Source: Hydractinia symbiolongicarpus (taxonomy: Eukaryota; Cnidaria; Hydrozoa; Anthoathecata; Hydractiniidae). Taken from it: a stretch of 60,000 bases of DNA. Below, piece after piece: positions 22,745-34,148 of the stretch (positions are counted from its first letter, which is position 1; each line of letters begins with the position of its first letter). A program made the position numbers and the translations under genes. The notes beneath the pieces are model-generated. The model searched no databases, had not been told where the DNA came from, and saw only the letters and a list, made by a program, of their open reading frames with translations. Location of the stretch: contig NC_079881.1 in NCBI RefSeq assembly GCF_029227915.1, positions 11,137,501-11,197,500 of the forward strand, read 5' to 3'.

Positions 22745-23431
22745 GTAAAAATTATGATTTGGTAGTATAATTTCCCTATGAATTTTTATTTTGCAATATT
22801 TTACAATATGCTAACAATACTAAGTTAGCCTAAATGAAGATGATTTGAACAATAATAATAACAAAAAGATAGAACATGTCACGCACATTATCACATATCA
22901 ATTGAAAACTTTATATCGGGACTTTAATAATAACAATAATAATGCTAAAAAAACTTTATACAGCATTTATAACACGAAGAGGATGCTGACTCGCTGAAAG
23001 CACCATATATGTGAGGGCGGTCCTTTCAAGGTTTTCGTCTGTAACTGCCCGGAAAAGCCTGGGCCTGTCCGAAACCATCCAAAATGCAATGTGCGGGCTC
23101 ATTGTTGTCATTTAAATTTTGTTGAGCGGAAGAAAGGTGCTATTTTGTCATTGTACACTCAGTTTATTACTTGTGGGATTTTATAACAGCTATTTATGGA
23201 ATAAATGATATAAAAAAACAGTTCTTTTCAGAACTCTTCCTCTACCACTGCACCGCTAATAAATATGTACATGGTAATAAAAGTTTTTTTAAAACGCCAA
23301 AAGTTGTCCGACAGCCCCCATGTTTTTTTTGGCGTTTCCAGCGAGACAGAACCCTCATATAACATGCAAAAACTACAATAAATAGTTTTAAAATTATTAA
23401 ACTAAAATTGCATTGTTTTTGTCATTAGTAG

Positions 23432-24505
23432 CTAGATATCAGGGCTCACTTTGTAACGTACCCCTCTGGTTGCTAAGGAACGTTTGCCAGCTTTATGTTT
23501 GAATGGTTGCAGCATGGCACTTTTTTTATAAAATACATTTCCATCTATGTCATCAGAAATTTCATTTTGTTCTTCCGACACACACATTCTTTTTCTAGAA
23601 GAGTGTGAAACACTTGTTTCCCATGATTTTTGTTTTATTTTAGATATCGTGGTAGCTCTTGAAACATCTTTACCTTTATTCATGGTGTCCTTTTTATCCT
23701 TAAGTTTTTGCAATTGGGAAAGCACTGGTCGCTGTGTGGTATCTGACATATCTGGTTTAAATGATAATCCTTCCATGTATAAATTTTTATGAGTATTCAT
23801 TATATCTTCAAATGCATCTGGAAACTCTAAATTAGAATAAAATATCATTTTCGATAAGCATTTTTGTTCTTCTTTCTCTGACTCATCAAGGACCTTTTGC
23901 CTAACTTCATTATACTCAAGTTGCAAATTTTTTAGTGTGTCTATGGTATCGCTGTTTTTAACAAAATTGTTTATATATTTGTCTGCTTCATAGGTGTGAC
24001 GCAGCGTGTTCATTCCTTCAACTCCAAGCATAAACTCGTTACGTCCAAACATAATTTGCTTAGGTAAAGCTGTATATATAAAAGCATGATGATCTCTTAG
24101 GTACTGAATAATATATGCTACATCTAAATGTTGGTGTTCCACTACAATACCTAAGAAATCCATTAAATCTTTCCACATTGTGGGTGTCATTCTAATTTTC
24201 ACTTTAGGAACACAAAGTTGTTTTAAATAAACAGTGTAAAACATGTAAACTGTTGCAACTCTGTATAAAAAAGTTGATTCTTCTGACAGAAATTCACTGG
24301 CAACTCTAAACGCACGTTCAACAATTCTCATTTTAGCTGACGATGTATTTCTATAATTAGCAGCAAATATAGACGTAAAATTTAAAGCTTTCCATTCAGC
24401 AGCAAAATCTTCAAATCTCACACTTTGTTTGTCATAAAACTGTGAAAATAATATCTTTACATCATGCTTTAATGCTTCATACTCTGTACTCAGCTGAAAT
24501 GCCAT
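23432..24505 (-). CDS. SNAPC1: snRNA-activating protein complex subunit 1 (SNAP43) homologue
   Basis: The minus-strand frame encodes 357 residues from MAFQLSTEYEALKHD to TAG at 23432-23434. The N-terminal two-thirds follows the SNAPC1 family closely: SVRFEDFAAEWKALNF, then RVATVYMFYTVYLKQLC-P-K-KIR, a W-x-x-L helix, H-x-D-x-AYI-x-x-x-LR and TALPKQIMFG. The C-terminal third is charged and low in conservation, ending in a basic tail, as in animal homologues. SNAPC1 is part of the complex that binds the proximal sequence element of snRNA promoters for RNA polymerases II and III in the nucleus. Upstream in-frame codons pass through a TA microsatellite (24565-24583), so the ATG at 24505 is preferred. 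No intron interrupts it, unlike the multi-exon vertebrate gene. A candidate polyadenylation signal (TTTATT) lies at 23163-23168. Confidence 0.9.
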   Translation of the reverse strand: MAFQLSTEYEALKHDVKILFSQFYDKQSVRFEDFAAEWKALNFTSIFAANYRNTSSAKMRIVERAFRVASEFLSEESTFLYRVATVYMFYTVYLKQLCVPKVKIRMTPTMWKDLMDFLGIVVEHQHLDVAYIIQYLRDHHAFIYTALPKQIMFGRNEFMLGVEGMNTLRHTYEADKYINNFVKNSDTIDTLKNLQLEYNEVRQKVLDESEKEEQKCLSKMIFYSNLEFPDAFEDIMNTHKNLYMEGLSFKPDMSDTTQRPVLSQLQKLKDKKDTMNKGKDVSRATTISKIKQKSWETSVSHSSRKRMCVSEEQNEISDDIDGNVFYKKSAMLQPFKHKAGKRSLATRGVRYKVSPDI

Positions 24506-24925
24506 TATGTCAAAAATGTTAATGTGATTTAATCTTAATATAACATCTAAACGAAATATGTAGCTATATATATATATATATATACACGTTTTAATTTGAA
24601 AAAATACAAAAAAAATCATTAAACACCATCAAACTTCAAAACCGCGATTTTCAAAAAATTATACTCCAGCTCAGTGTATTTACTTAAAGCGAATCCACTG
24701 ACTTTGAAAAACAACATTTTTTCTACCTCAGTGTATATTTTACAAACCACGGAACAAAAACTCAAGAAACCATATGGTGTTCTGAGTTTTTCTCAACAAA
24801 AACACATCTTGGTGTTTTAAAAACTGAATGGCTGAGTTCTAATAAGATGCCTTCGAAGCAAGATAATGGAAAAGGATTTCTGTTCAGACAATATGTTAGA
24901 GGTCGTGAGAAGGTGTTGAGAGTGA

Positions 24926-25177
24926 CAGGGGCAGCGCCACTAGAGGGGCTGGGGGGCTTCAGCCCCCCCCCCCCTCCCACTTTTTTGCTAAGTAATAATT
25001 TTTTATTTTTTGCCAATAAGTGTCTCTATCACTGCATGAAAATTGATGTTATCCAACCAGATTATCTGCAGGCTATCTCGCTAAATAGACGTTTTACGTG
25101 TTTTAAGGACTCTAAATTCGTTGGCTTCCAGGGCCTTTGTTCCTGAACCCCACCAGGGGGTGTACAGCGCCCCCTGG
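24926..25177. mobile_element. hAT-like end fragment with G/C-rich hairpins
   Basis: CAGGGGCAGCGCCAC at 24926 resembles hAT terminal repeats. It is followed by GGGGGGCTTCAGCCCCCC, a strong hairpin. At 25153-25177 CCAGGGGG pairs with CCCCCTGG across a 9-base loop. No transposase frame is preserved. The assignment rests only on the terminal motif. Confidence 0.35.
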
Positions 25178-25419
25178 AACACATCTGTTTCGGCAACTCG
25201 CTTCGCTCGTTGATTGTCACTAAAATCTCAAAATCTACTATTTTGCCTAAGAGTGAACAAGAACCAGCAGGTAGTAGTTAGCTAGAATTATATCATTGAA
25301 ATTAACATTTATAACTTGAAAGCTGTGTGTCTATAGCTAGCTAGCTTCCTACAAAGCGTGCCACCAATACCAGGAATAGACTTGGTTAGCTATAGCTAGC
25401 TATATGAGCAAGTTGGGTA

Positions 25420-25795
25420 TACCGTAATGAACCGAACAAGCGCCCTGGGCGCTTATTAAATTTTTGTTTTTTTGTTTTTTTGCATGGGCGCTTAATAATT
25501 AAGGGGGCGCCTAAAAAATGCTGGGCACTAATAAATTTTTCCTAATTTTGTACAAATTAAAGACAACGGTAATTCTCATTTTTTTTTTCTGAAAAATAAA
25601 ACATAGAAAGAAAAGATGCTCAAAACATAAAATATGTGTTTTTTTATTCTTATTATATATAAGAAAGTAAAATTTTTAAAAAAGCGCCCAGTTTCTCAAA
25701 GTACTTTTTGATTAGGCGCCCCCTTTTATCAGGTAGGCCCTTATTCGAGGGGGGCGCCTAAAAAGCTCTCGCCGCTTAATGGGATCATTACGGTA
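25420..25795. mobile_element. 376-bp MITE with TACCGTAATGA terminal inverted repeats
   Basis: TACCGTAATGA at 25420-25430 is the exact reverse complement of TCATTACGGTA at 25785-25795. Next to the ends, subterminal GCGCC/GGCGC blocks (AAGCGCCCTGGGCGCTT, GGGGGCGCC, AGGCGCCCCC) recur in both orientations. If the outer TA is a target duplication, the element would be mariner-like; this is unproven. The interior is AT-rich and non-coding. Confidence 0.75.
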
Positions 25796-26339
25796 CAGTT
25801 AGCTAGCTTTTCTTAACACTCCCATAAATTTCTTTTTGCTTGATTTACATTCATAAGAGAGTAGCACTATGATTAAATAGACATGTTATTCTCAGGCAAA
25901 TATGACTCAGGCAGTTAACCATCTGGAATAAGATTATTTTATGTATATGTTGCTTGTCAGCAAAATAATTAAAATTTTAATAATAGAGGTCCTTGCAGCT
26001 TTGATGTTGGATTTGTTTTTCCATCTGTAATTAATTTCCGGTAATCATGATGGTAGCTATAGCAGTTGTATCAGCACACCCCAGAGCACAATTGGCTAAA
26101 CTTTAGAATACACCATCACAAAAATTAAAATGCATAAAAAATATTAGCTAACAACCACATAACAATCAACCAACGAGCCAAGAGTAAGAACATCAATTGT
26201 ACCCCGGCTACAGTTTCGTTCTCATCCATTATACTTTCTTTGGCACTAAGAAGTAATAATCCTTGTTGCCTAATGTTGTTTTATTGGCTTGTTAGCTATG
26301 TTCGATATAGGTTAGTTAAATTAGTTAGTTAAAACTGTG
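25796..26339. other. Intergenic, no gene seen
   Basis: AT-rich sequence next to GCTAGCTA-rich patches (also at 25341-25410). Nothing coding or repeated was recognised. Confidence 0.5.
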
Positions 26340-26344
26340 ATGGT

Positions 26345-26660
26345 CTTCTAGTTTGTTGGTTATACACTCGCACCTTGTGTGGGAGATCGAGGTTCTATTT
26401 CCCCGGGGCGATTTAATATGGGCAATTAAATGTTAGCATAGCCCCGGGTTGACTCCAGCCATGTGAGGGAAATGCAGGAGATGGAACACTGTGTGGGTCG
26501 TTGGATATTGCGAGGAGTTGTCTGGTAGGGCGCAGATCCTAATTGGGTCTGTGTAGTGAGTTTAGTCATGTATAATGTGCACATCTCTAAGCATTTGTAA
26601 ATTTTTACACTAAGTACAACTGCCTCTATAGAAGTCAAACTTTTGATGTTCTGTAAACAA
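26345..26660 (+). mobile_element. tRNA-derived SINE
   Basis: A pol III A-box-like TAGTTTGTTGG (26349-26359) and a B-box-like GGTTCTATTTC (26391-26401) are about 42 bases apart. Between them is ACACTCGCACCTTGTGTGGG, in the layout of a tRNA anticodon arm. The following body (CCCCGGGTTGACTCCAGCC...) is unrelated to tRNA. The promoter layout is that of a tRNA-headed SINE; the 3' limit is uncertain, and no other copy was recognised in the window. Confidence 0.55.
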
Positions 26661-27139
26661 GTGACCATGCAAATCTACGGCGGTAAAGCTGTTTCATGCC
26701 ACATGCCACTCATTTTTCTAAAAAGTTCCTTTTTTTTAAAAAAAATTTGATAATCTTAACATGAATCTGAGAAAACGAAGAGGTGCTTTTTGAACCATTC
26801 TTGGCCTAAAAATGGCATTATGGACTCTAAAATAAAAACATTTGTTGCGACCCTGCGCAAACAAACTTCAGCAGTCAGAAAAAAAGGTGGAGAGAAGTGA
26901 GACAAAAAATTATGATCAAATTATGTTTCTGCTTTGAAAAATTACTTCTATTTGGACGTGTGTCAATATCGCTTCCGTCAAGGTATTTCCTGCAATGGGC
27001 CCATAAATGGATGGGGTTATGCATAGTAAATTTTAGTGGATGAAATAAATAATTGGCTTAAAGGGAGGTGCTTATGTTCGGGTTGGGCTTCTGTTCGGAG
27101 GTTTAACCAATAAATGTTAGATATGTCCAATAAACAATA
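26661..27139. other. Intergenic, no gene seen
   Basis: AT-rich with short homopolymer runs. No domain-bearing ORF or clear repeat. Confidence 0.5.
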
Positions 27140-27290
27140 AAATACAAGCGTGTTTTGACAATTTTCTTTCTACTAGCTTTCGGCCGTATACTCAACCATG
27201 ATCAAGTATTCAGAAAATTACAATTCTGTTCTCTATATAGACAAGTTTCAAGACCATTATGAAAAAATATGTCAAAACACGCTTGCATTT
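27140..27290. mobile_element. 151-bp element with 21-bp terminal inverted repeats, possibly Penelope-related
   Basis: Arms 27140-27160 and 27270-27290 are complementary at 20 of 21 positions (core CAAGCGTGTTTTGACA). On the minus strand the interior reads CTTGATCATGGTTGAG and then GGCCGAAAGCTAG. That recalls the CTGATGA...CGAAA arrangement of Penelope-like element ends and hammerhead cores, but the core is imperfect. It could equally be a small unrelated MITE. Confidence 0.45.
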
Positions 27291-27584
27291 AACTAAACAA
27301 TATTTTAGGTGATAATTGGAAAAATCAGTAAATGTTGAACGCTTTAAGTCTTTATTTTTGTATCCGCATGCGCTGCTTTCTGGTTATGAAATTGTGTTGC
27401 GTAGTTATATTTTGGTAAGTTAAGCCATTACATCAGTAAATTACAACCTAGGTTTTGTTTAAGAACCTGGGTTTTCAACGAGAACCCGGGTTTTTATAGT
27501 TGGAAACCCGTGTTTCCATATTGAAAACACTGGGTATGCATTTAAACCAAAGCTTTTATTTAATTCCCAGGTTTTTATAAATAC

Positions 27585-27607
27585 TTACACCAGCACAACT
27601 GGTGTAA
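27585..27607. repeat. 9-bp perfect hairpin
   Basis: TTACACCAG and CTGGTGTAA are separated by CACAA. It lies just after a run of CCCGGGTTT-type short repeats (27440-27540). No function assigned. Confidence 0.6.
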
Positions 27608-28006
27608 ATAGTGAGACCGGCATTGACACTCAAAAAAATATTTTGCAGAACAAAGAACGGCGATTTGTATTATCTAATAGAAACAAGACTGCCGAACCCG
27701 GGCGCGGAGAGTGTGGGGAGTCTAAAAGCCGGGTTTTATCCTGCTTTGTTCTAGATTTGGGCGTAAAAAAAAAAAGCCTTACAGGGGCTGACACCTTATC
27801 TTTCTGGAGATAAGTTTTTAGGGGGCTGGGGAATAGTGTGGCTTGTTTACACCAGTACACTATAGGTAAATCCGTTTCTGCTTCATAACTTTCGATAGGC
27901 TAGTCAATTGAATCAAACTTAGTACACTTATAGTACGTCATAAAAGAAAGAAAATAGCGGCAATAAACGTCTGCTTATGCCAGCACTTTTATGTGACGTT
28001 ATCGTA

Positions 28007-28045
28007 GTGTAATTTAACCTTAACAACGTTAAGGTTAAATTACAC
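28007..28045. repeat. Perfect 18-bp inverted repeat with 3-base loop
   Basis: GTGTAATTTAACCTTAAC (28007-28024) is exactly complementary to 28028-28045 across the loop AAC. Perfection over 18 bp with so short a loop suggests recent origin. Confidence 0.85.
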
Positions 28046-29124
28046 GGCAAGTTTAATTATAGTTTTGGCTATTTTACTAAATCTTTCGCGCAGAACCTCC
28101 ACTAACTATAAAATCCCATTTGAATTGTTTATATTCAAGAAACATAAAAACATGCGCTTGGATAATCAATTAACCTCAAAAGCTCTAAGACATCATATTT
28201 AGTTACACCAGAAAGTATTTTGACCAGGTGATCATTACGAATTGTTAGAGCGCAGAATATTCCAATAGAATATCACAATTCAAATTTAAAGCCACAAGAT
28301 CAGATTTTAGCAAATAATTTTTTTGAAGAGTATGTTTTGTTACGTCGCCCAAAAAGTGCTGACAACAACTAAAATTAAGATAGACCTGTTTCTCTTAATT
28401 TCTTATAAAAACGGTTAAATCTGATCGTTTAATAAGAGTTTAAGCAGAATTTTTTATGATTACACATTGTCAGATGAATTGTATAAATGATATAATTGTG
28501 ACACAATCTTGGTATATTTCTTACTTTTCGTAGAGTTTTACGTATCGATTGTTGTCAGAACTACCTCTAAAATTTCTGAGATATTTTTACAATCAGTGTT
28601 TCTATAACAACAGTTGTCTGCTTGTGCATCACAACCAACCAAAGTAACGATGTCCTTAACATTACTAGCCACGGAGGAGCACATTGTACTCCCCGCCCCT
28701 TCTTTTTTTACCGGTACTTTTTACTGTCTGACATTTTATGACTTTTTGTGAAATTTCATACTGGATAAACACATTAAAGAAAATATATTGCCGGCTTATA
28801 TTTTTAGCTGTGACCACTTTGTCGACAGCCGTTGACTTTTTCAAAATTTGAATGCACTTACGGTTCTGGAGCTTAAGGTCTAGAATAATATTGTTTTCAT
28901 ATCAATTTCATTTGACATTATTGATTATTTTATCGCCACAAGGTCTCAAAGACAATATTTCTGCTTAGTATGTAGGATAAAGGGTCATTTTTTGTCTGAC
29001 TCAATCTTGAATTTAATTTTTCATATGTATTCATGTTGTGGTATGGTTATAATATCTGTTCATTGACTTCACTTACTAATACAATAAATTTCATTTTTTT
29101 GCATAGTAACTAATACATAACAAT

Positions 29125-30945
29125 ATATCAAAAAGAAAAATTACTGCCGACCAAGCCGTGGAAAATATTTTACGGTTTGTGGAAAATGACGGTGAAGAAG
29201 TTGACGACATTGATGACCTTGGAGAACTGTGTGATGAAGATGACATTGAAGCTGCAGCTGCTGAAGGTGACAGTGATACTGGCAGTGGTGCTCAAAATGC
29301 TAATGCTGCAGATGATGAACCTGAATAGGACCGCGATGACCAAAGACCACCTCCGAAGCTTCTTACTCGTGTGCGCTTGGTAAATTCCATTGAAAAATCT
29401 GTAGATCCAAACTGCTATGACAAATTGGCTTAATTGATGATAAAAAAAAGATAAAAAAAGCTGAAGTTCTAACTGGCTATTTGGGTCCAAAGACGAATCC
29501 AAAAACAGAGAAGATCTTTTGGACTAATTCAACTCCAAAATCTAAAGTGGACCGATCTTGTGACGTGCTGTCAGTACCTGCTTCGGTGAAACTTACCGTC
29601 TGCATCTGAAATTGTTTCTATTGCTGATGCCTTTAACCTTCTGTTTCCAATTGAGGTGGTGGAGCTTGTTGTCAAACATACAACATTAAAATTGAGTTTG
29701 TGAAGAATAACTCACCTGACCACCTGTGCACGTTCAAGTACGACTACTTGTGTTCGAGCGTTTACCCATCGTGAGTTCTATGCATTCATTGGCTTACGTT
29801 ATGCTCCTCGGGCAATCCATGTATAAAGTTAAAACGCTGTTCTCTAAAACTGCAGGTAATGCTATTATTAGTGCAACAATGTCAAACCACTGTTTCAGTT
29901 TTTTGCTTTCCGTATTATCCTTTGACGACGCCGACACACGCAATGATCAATGAAAGTCAGATCAGTTTGCTGTTGCACTGGGACTAACCATTTTGTTCAA
30001 ACAAACGACAAAAGGTGTGCTTGTACCCTCTGTGTTTCTTTCTATTGATGAAAAACTTTATGCCACAAGGTATCAAATTGTTTTCAGGCAATTCAATCCA
30101 AAAAAACCTGCCGAATATGGGTTGTTGCACAAATCATTGAATGACGCGACCATCCTGTTTACGTATCAAGTCTTGGCGTATGCTGGTAAACCCAAAAATA
30201 GGGATGCGCTCTACTATCTTAAAAGCACTGAGGATTATGTGAAATCCTTGTAGATTCTATGCCAATAAGAAGCACCAATAGATGAAACATCTTAATGGAT
30301 CGTTTGTATACATCCATTTCGACAGCGAGATGGCTTTTATCCAAAGATATAACCACAGTCAGCACGCTTCAGTCTAACCGCCTTGGATTGGTGGATGAGA
30401 TGAAAAAACCCAAAAGAAAGACAGGAGTTCCAAAGCACAATTCACTGGGAGAAAGAAAAGGGTGACTTGGCATTGTGCACTTACACTACAAAGTCTAAAT
30501 CCAAAGGAAAAATTGCTTTGGTTGTATCTACTTTACTGGGCATAACAAATGATGACAACAAACGTAAGTCTGCAATCATAAAACTTTATGATTTTACCAA
30601 AGGTGATACTGTTGTAATGGATATAAAGATGGCTAGATATTCTTCAAAAGCCTTGACCCGCCGTTGGACGATGGTTCATTTTAATTTCATTCTTGATACA
30701 ATTCTTTGTAACACTTTGTCGCAATTTCGATAAAGCATGGAAAGGATTTAAAAAACCTTGATTCGTTTAAAGTTTCTTGGGATCTTGTGTCGATGCGATG
30801 CTCAATTTGTTTGGAAAATATCACCGTTCCGGGCTATAAAGATAATAGAAGAAACCTTAGTATGTTAAAATCCCAATGCAAAGAGTGTGGAAATGTGGTC
30901 TGTAATGCTCACTTAAAGTTGATTTGTCAAAAACATTTGTATTAA
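29125..30945 (+). pseudogene. Inactivated piggyBac-family transposase
   Basis: Pieces of a piggyBac transposase run in order through at least three frames. An acidic N-terminal region (ENDGEEVDDIDDLGEL) ends at an in-frame TAG near 29326. EFYAFIGLRYA follows near 29770. The first catalytic block has SIDEKLYATRYQIVFRQFNP then KPAEYG (about 30040-30120), the second MDRLYTSISTARWLLSKDI (about 30295), and the third MDIKM followed by RRWTMVHFNFILDT (about 30617-30695). A C-terminal cysteine-rich zinc-binding tail (CSICLENI...CKECGNVVC) ends at TAA 30943-30945. All three catalytic Asp positions remain recognisable. Several stops and frameshifts interrupt the protein, so it cannot be made as one chain. 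Confidence 0.9.
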
Positions 30946-33508
30946 ATCGATTGTTGCTGCTGCTACAGACGTTTCGCAGACTTGCGCCCTGCATTTTGTG
31001 TCGCTTTTATTTTGATTATATTTTAGTATAAAAGTTCATATTTTTGTTCACAATTTTTACTGGCATAATAGATTTCTTTTAACTCTCAATAACTATAAAT
31101 AACTACATGTGAAGCAGAAAAATAACTTTAGGTTTTGGCATTGTCGAAAAGCATATTTTGCCTGTTTTTCGCATAAAATTGGAATAATTATAAGTGACGT
31201 CACCACATGAAGAGTTAAATTTTAATTATTCCTTACATAATAACAACTGTTCCAAATTTTATGTAAAAATACCAATTCCATAAAAAGTTATGAGTATTTA
31301 TGTAAAAAAATGGAAAAGGCGGGTTCTACGCGTTATTTTATAATTATGCTAAATTTGAACTCCTGCTAAGATTTTTAAGTGTAATTAACTCATATTCCTT
31401 AATAATGTCTCATTGCATATCATATTTAGATGGAAAAAATGAAAACAGAACCAAAATATACCTTTCCTAACTATCTCAGTATCAAATTTTGTAAACTACC
31501 CATTTTTACCCAAATTTCATCAAATACCAACATATTTCGTGACGTCATTGCATGACAACATAAAATTTTGAATTTTTTTTAAATACTTAATCAGGATAAA
31601 ACAAGGTAACTCTGATCCAAATTTGACATTAAAATCACAATCTTATCAAATTTTCTGCCCCCCTCCGGGGTCTGTAAAGAGACACAAGGCCCGGGCTAGT
31701 AGGGTTAAGTATATATATGACGTGGAATATCTAATGCCTGGAGTATATAAGACAGGTGAATCCGCAGATTTTACCACTAGTAACATCAACTGTTTTATTA
31801 TTTCGAGACACAAAAGATTTTTGACCGAAACAGCCAATATGTGATATATTTTTTACGATTGGCGTTGCTTTCTCCATGGGCTAACGATTAGTCTTAAAAT
31901 ATAAAATATAAAAAAATATCGTCTAAAAAGAGGAATTCTTAGGAAACTCGAGAGAGGTACAAGATAATGAAGATGCTGGCTTACACTCTTTTTTAATGCA
32001 ATTATGTTTTAAGCTTCGTTTCGACTATGAGGTTACAGGCAATACAATGACACCCATAATCCTTTTCTTGCTGATATGTTCGGAATAAAAAGACTAAAAA
32101 AAATCCGAATATATGAATATCTTCTTAAAACTTAAAAACAAGAATTTTTTGTTTAATATTCACGGCGGGTAAAAACGGTCCAAGAAATGCTTATCAAAAG
32201 CGTCCGCGTTTTTCGGCCCGTAGGTTTTTAAAAACGGTCGAGGACCGTAAGTATTATATCTTTGGTACATGGTACCATACTTTTATCTGGTATGTGTTTT
32301 AAACGTGTCTGATGGTTTTACGAGCGCTAGAATTTGAAAGTCGAATAAATTTTCTTTCGATCGAATATAAACATGCTTATGTTGAACATCGTGGAATGTC
32401 TTTTTAGCTGTCTTGAAATAGTGCCTCTTTCAATTTTACCCTTCCAGTAACAAACTTTGTTGGGTATAGAATAGTATTAAATGGTATTATTTTTCTATTT
32501 GAAGGCATTAAAACGCAAGTTGTAAGACGAATCTTCAATTCTGTTGTTTTACATTTTTTAATTTTGAAGTTTTTTTGGTAAATAAAAGCAACGGAAGTAT
32601 GGGAAAATTGTAGTAAGCTACGTATGGCAGTCTCAGGAATTAAGAAATGGCGGCCATTTTTAAATTGTTTCTTTTTTATTATATTCTGTAAACTAAGGTG
32701 TGTTAATGGTCTATCTGGCTATGTCCTATGAGTATAAGTATATTTTAGGTCTCATATAGCCGACTTCTCAATTTTTCACAATATATACAAGAAACCCATC
32801 CATATAAAAAAAATTAAAACTTGTCTTTAAAGCTAGCTAGCTAGCTAAATATTTTGTGGATGTGTTGTCCCATTGTATAGCTATAGCTAGCTATGCTTTA
32901 TTCTGACTAAATTTTCTCATGTATTAATTTTTTCGCAAGTTTTCATTCATCCACAAGTAACAAGGAAAAATTTAGGGTTTTTAGGCAAAATAGATGCGTT
33001 AAACCGTAGCTAGCTAGAGTTCTGTGTATAGATGAGCGAATGTTTACAAAGTTCTGTATATGTACGCGCATTCTTACAGGCAATAAAAGAAGGACCACAT
33101 AAGAAAAACTATTTCCACTAATTTACATATTTAAGGAATAAACGATCTAAAAGGAGCTGGAATTGGAATACCGTTTTTTTTAATTAAGAAAAGAAAAATG
33201 TTTTTTCCCTATAAATAACGAACTTGTGTTTATATATATATACGTTTATTCTTATTTTTTTTAAAACATTCCAAGACATAAAAATTCATTTCTTTGTGTC
33301 ATTCGCCAAAATAAATTCCGTTAAAATAAACATTTTTTTGTATTCGCCAAATTAAATCCTCGCCAAATTTTATAAAATTTATCATTCGCAAAATTAAATC
33401 CCCGCCAAGTATTCCATTTTGGTCATTCACCATTAAATACTCTCCAAAATTTATCCACTTAAGATAGTAAATAAAAATATCCTCTCTTTTTCATCTTCTT
33501 TTTCTAAA
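30946..33508. other. Intergenic DNA after the piggyBac relic
   Basis: No gene is supported. An ACTAGTCG-family end (CCATGGGCTAACGATTAGTC) is at 31874-31893. GCTAGCTA-rich patches occur at 32831-32890. The 3' end of the piggyBac element should be in the first few hundred bases but was not identified. Confidence 0.45.
33295..33460. repeat. Degenerate tandem CGCCAAATTAAATCC motif cluster
   Basis: At least four imperfect iterations of ATTCGCCAAATTAAATCCTC-type sequence occur (CATTCGCCAAAATAAATTCC, ATTCGCAAAATTAAATCCCC, CATTCACCATTAAATAC). Related single motifs are at 8832-8856 and 22221-22262. It sits immediately upstream of the two-ORF element and may be part of it. Confidence 0.55.
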
Positions 33509-33589
33509 ATGACAGATAATAACTTTTCTTTTCTATATATATATATAATATATATATTTATAATTACCTATGTTTTTAGATCATGTATA

Positions 33590-34093
33590 ATGATGTCAGA
33601 TTTAATTGATTCATATGCAGAGTTGGACGAAAAAAATATCCTCGTCATCAATTTAATAAAGTTTCACTTCGATACAATTTTAACATCTCTTAATCGAAAA
33701 ATTCAAGCAAAACAAACTTTGTATAATCCCTTCAAAGTTGTCATTAATGAACGTGTCCATTCCGAAATATTTTTAGCTGTTTATAAAGCCATTCGCGACT
33801 TCCGCACAGCTTACGGTAGAGAATTGATTGTTAAGAAAGACAAAAGTGGTATCATTAAAGAAATTAGTATTATTTTTCACCATCTTGGGTCATTGAAATT
33901 CCATTTATCAAACTTGTCTAGCCTTGATATCAATAAAATATTCAAAAAGAAGTTTAAAAGCAATGCCGTCGGTGATATAATATGTGACGATGAAAAAAAA
34001 TGTATTTTACATTACAAAGTGTCAACAAAGACATTAAATATAACTGCATCGTACAAAGTTGTCAATCAATATGGTATGGTATGTAGTTATTGA
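33590..34093 (+). CDS. Uncharacterised ORF1 of a putative two-ORF element
   Basis: The frame encodes 167 residues from MMSDLIDSYAELDEKN; an upstream ATG at 33509 would add a tract read from a TA microsatellite and is less likely. The protein is mixed helical and beta by eye, with a basic middle and no signal peptide, transmembrane segment or recognised domain. A TTTTTAG acceptor-like site lies 10 bases before the chosen start, so a 5' intron is possible. The stop at 34091-34093 is 55 bases before the ATG of the larger downstream ORF, on the same strand. Such tight spacing in intron-rich DNA suggests both belong to one mobile element, or that they are exons of one gene with a short intron. Confidence 0.45.
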   Translation: MMSDLIDSYAELDEKNILVINLIKFHFDTILTSLNRKIQAKQTLYNPFKVVINERVHSEIFLAVYKAIRDFRTAYGRELIVKKDKSGIIKEISIIFHHLGSLKFHLSNLSSLDINKIFKKKFKSNAVGDIICDDEKKCILHYKVSTKTLNITASYKVVNQYGMVCSY

Positions 34094-34148
34094 CAGAATT
34101 GGATTTTTATCCTAGTTAAATGTTTTTATTTTGTTGTATTTCTATGCC

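Larger units (their letters stand above)
27291..29124. other. Intergenic DNA upstream of the piggyBac relic
   Basis: Apart from the two hairpins listed separately, no gene is visible. The piggyBac element's own 5' terminal repeat probably lies in the last several hundred bases, but no TTAA-flanked end could be paired with confidence. Confidence 0.4.

Noticed and set aside
24847-25146. ORF with a proline-rich centre next to SNAPC1
   Set aside because: Its proline run comes from a G/C-rich hairpin of a mobile-element end, and no conserved feature is present.
32831-33020. GCTAGCTA-rich patches as a regulatory site
   Set aside because: Similar TAGC runs occur at 25341-25410 and near 37126; they behave like a simple repeat rather than a defined site.
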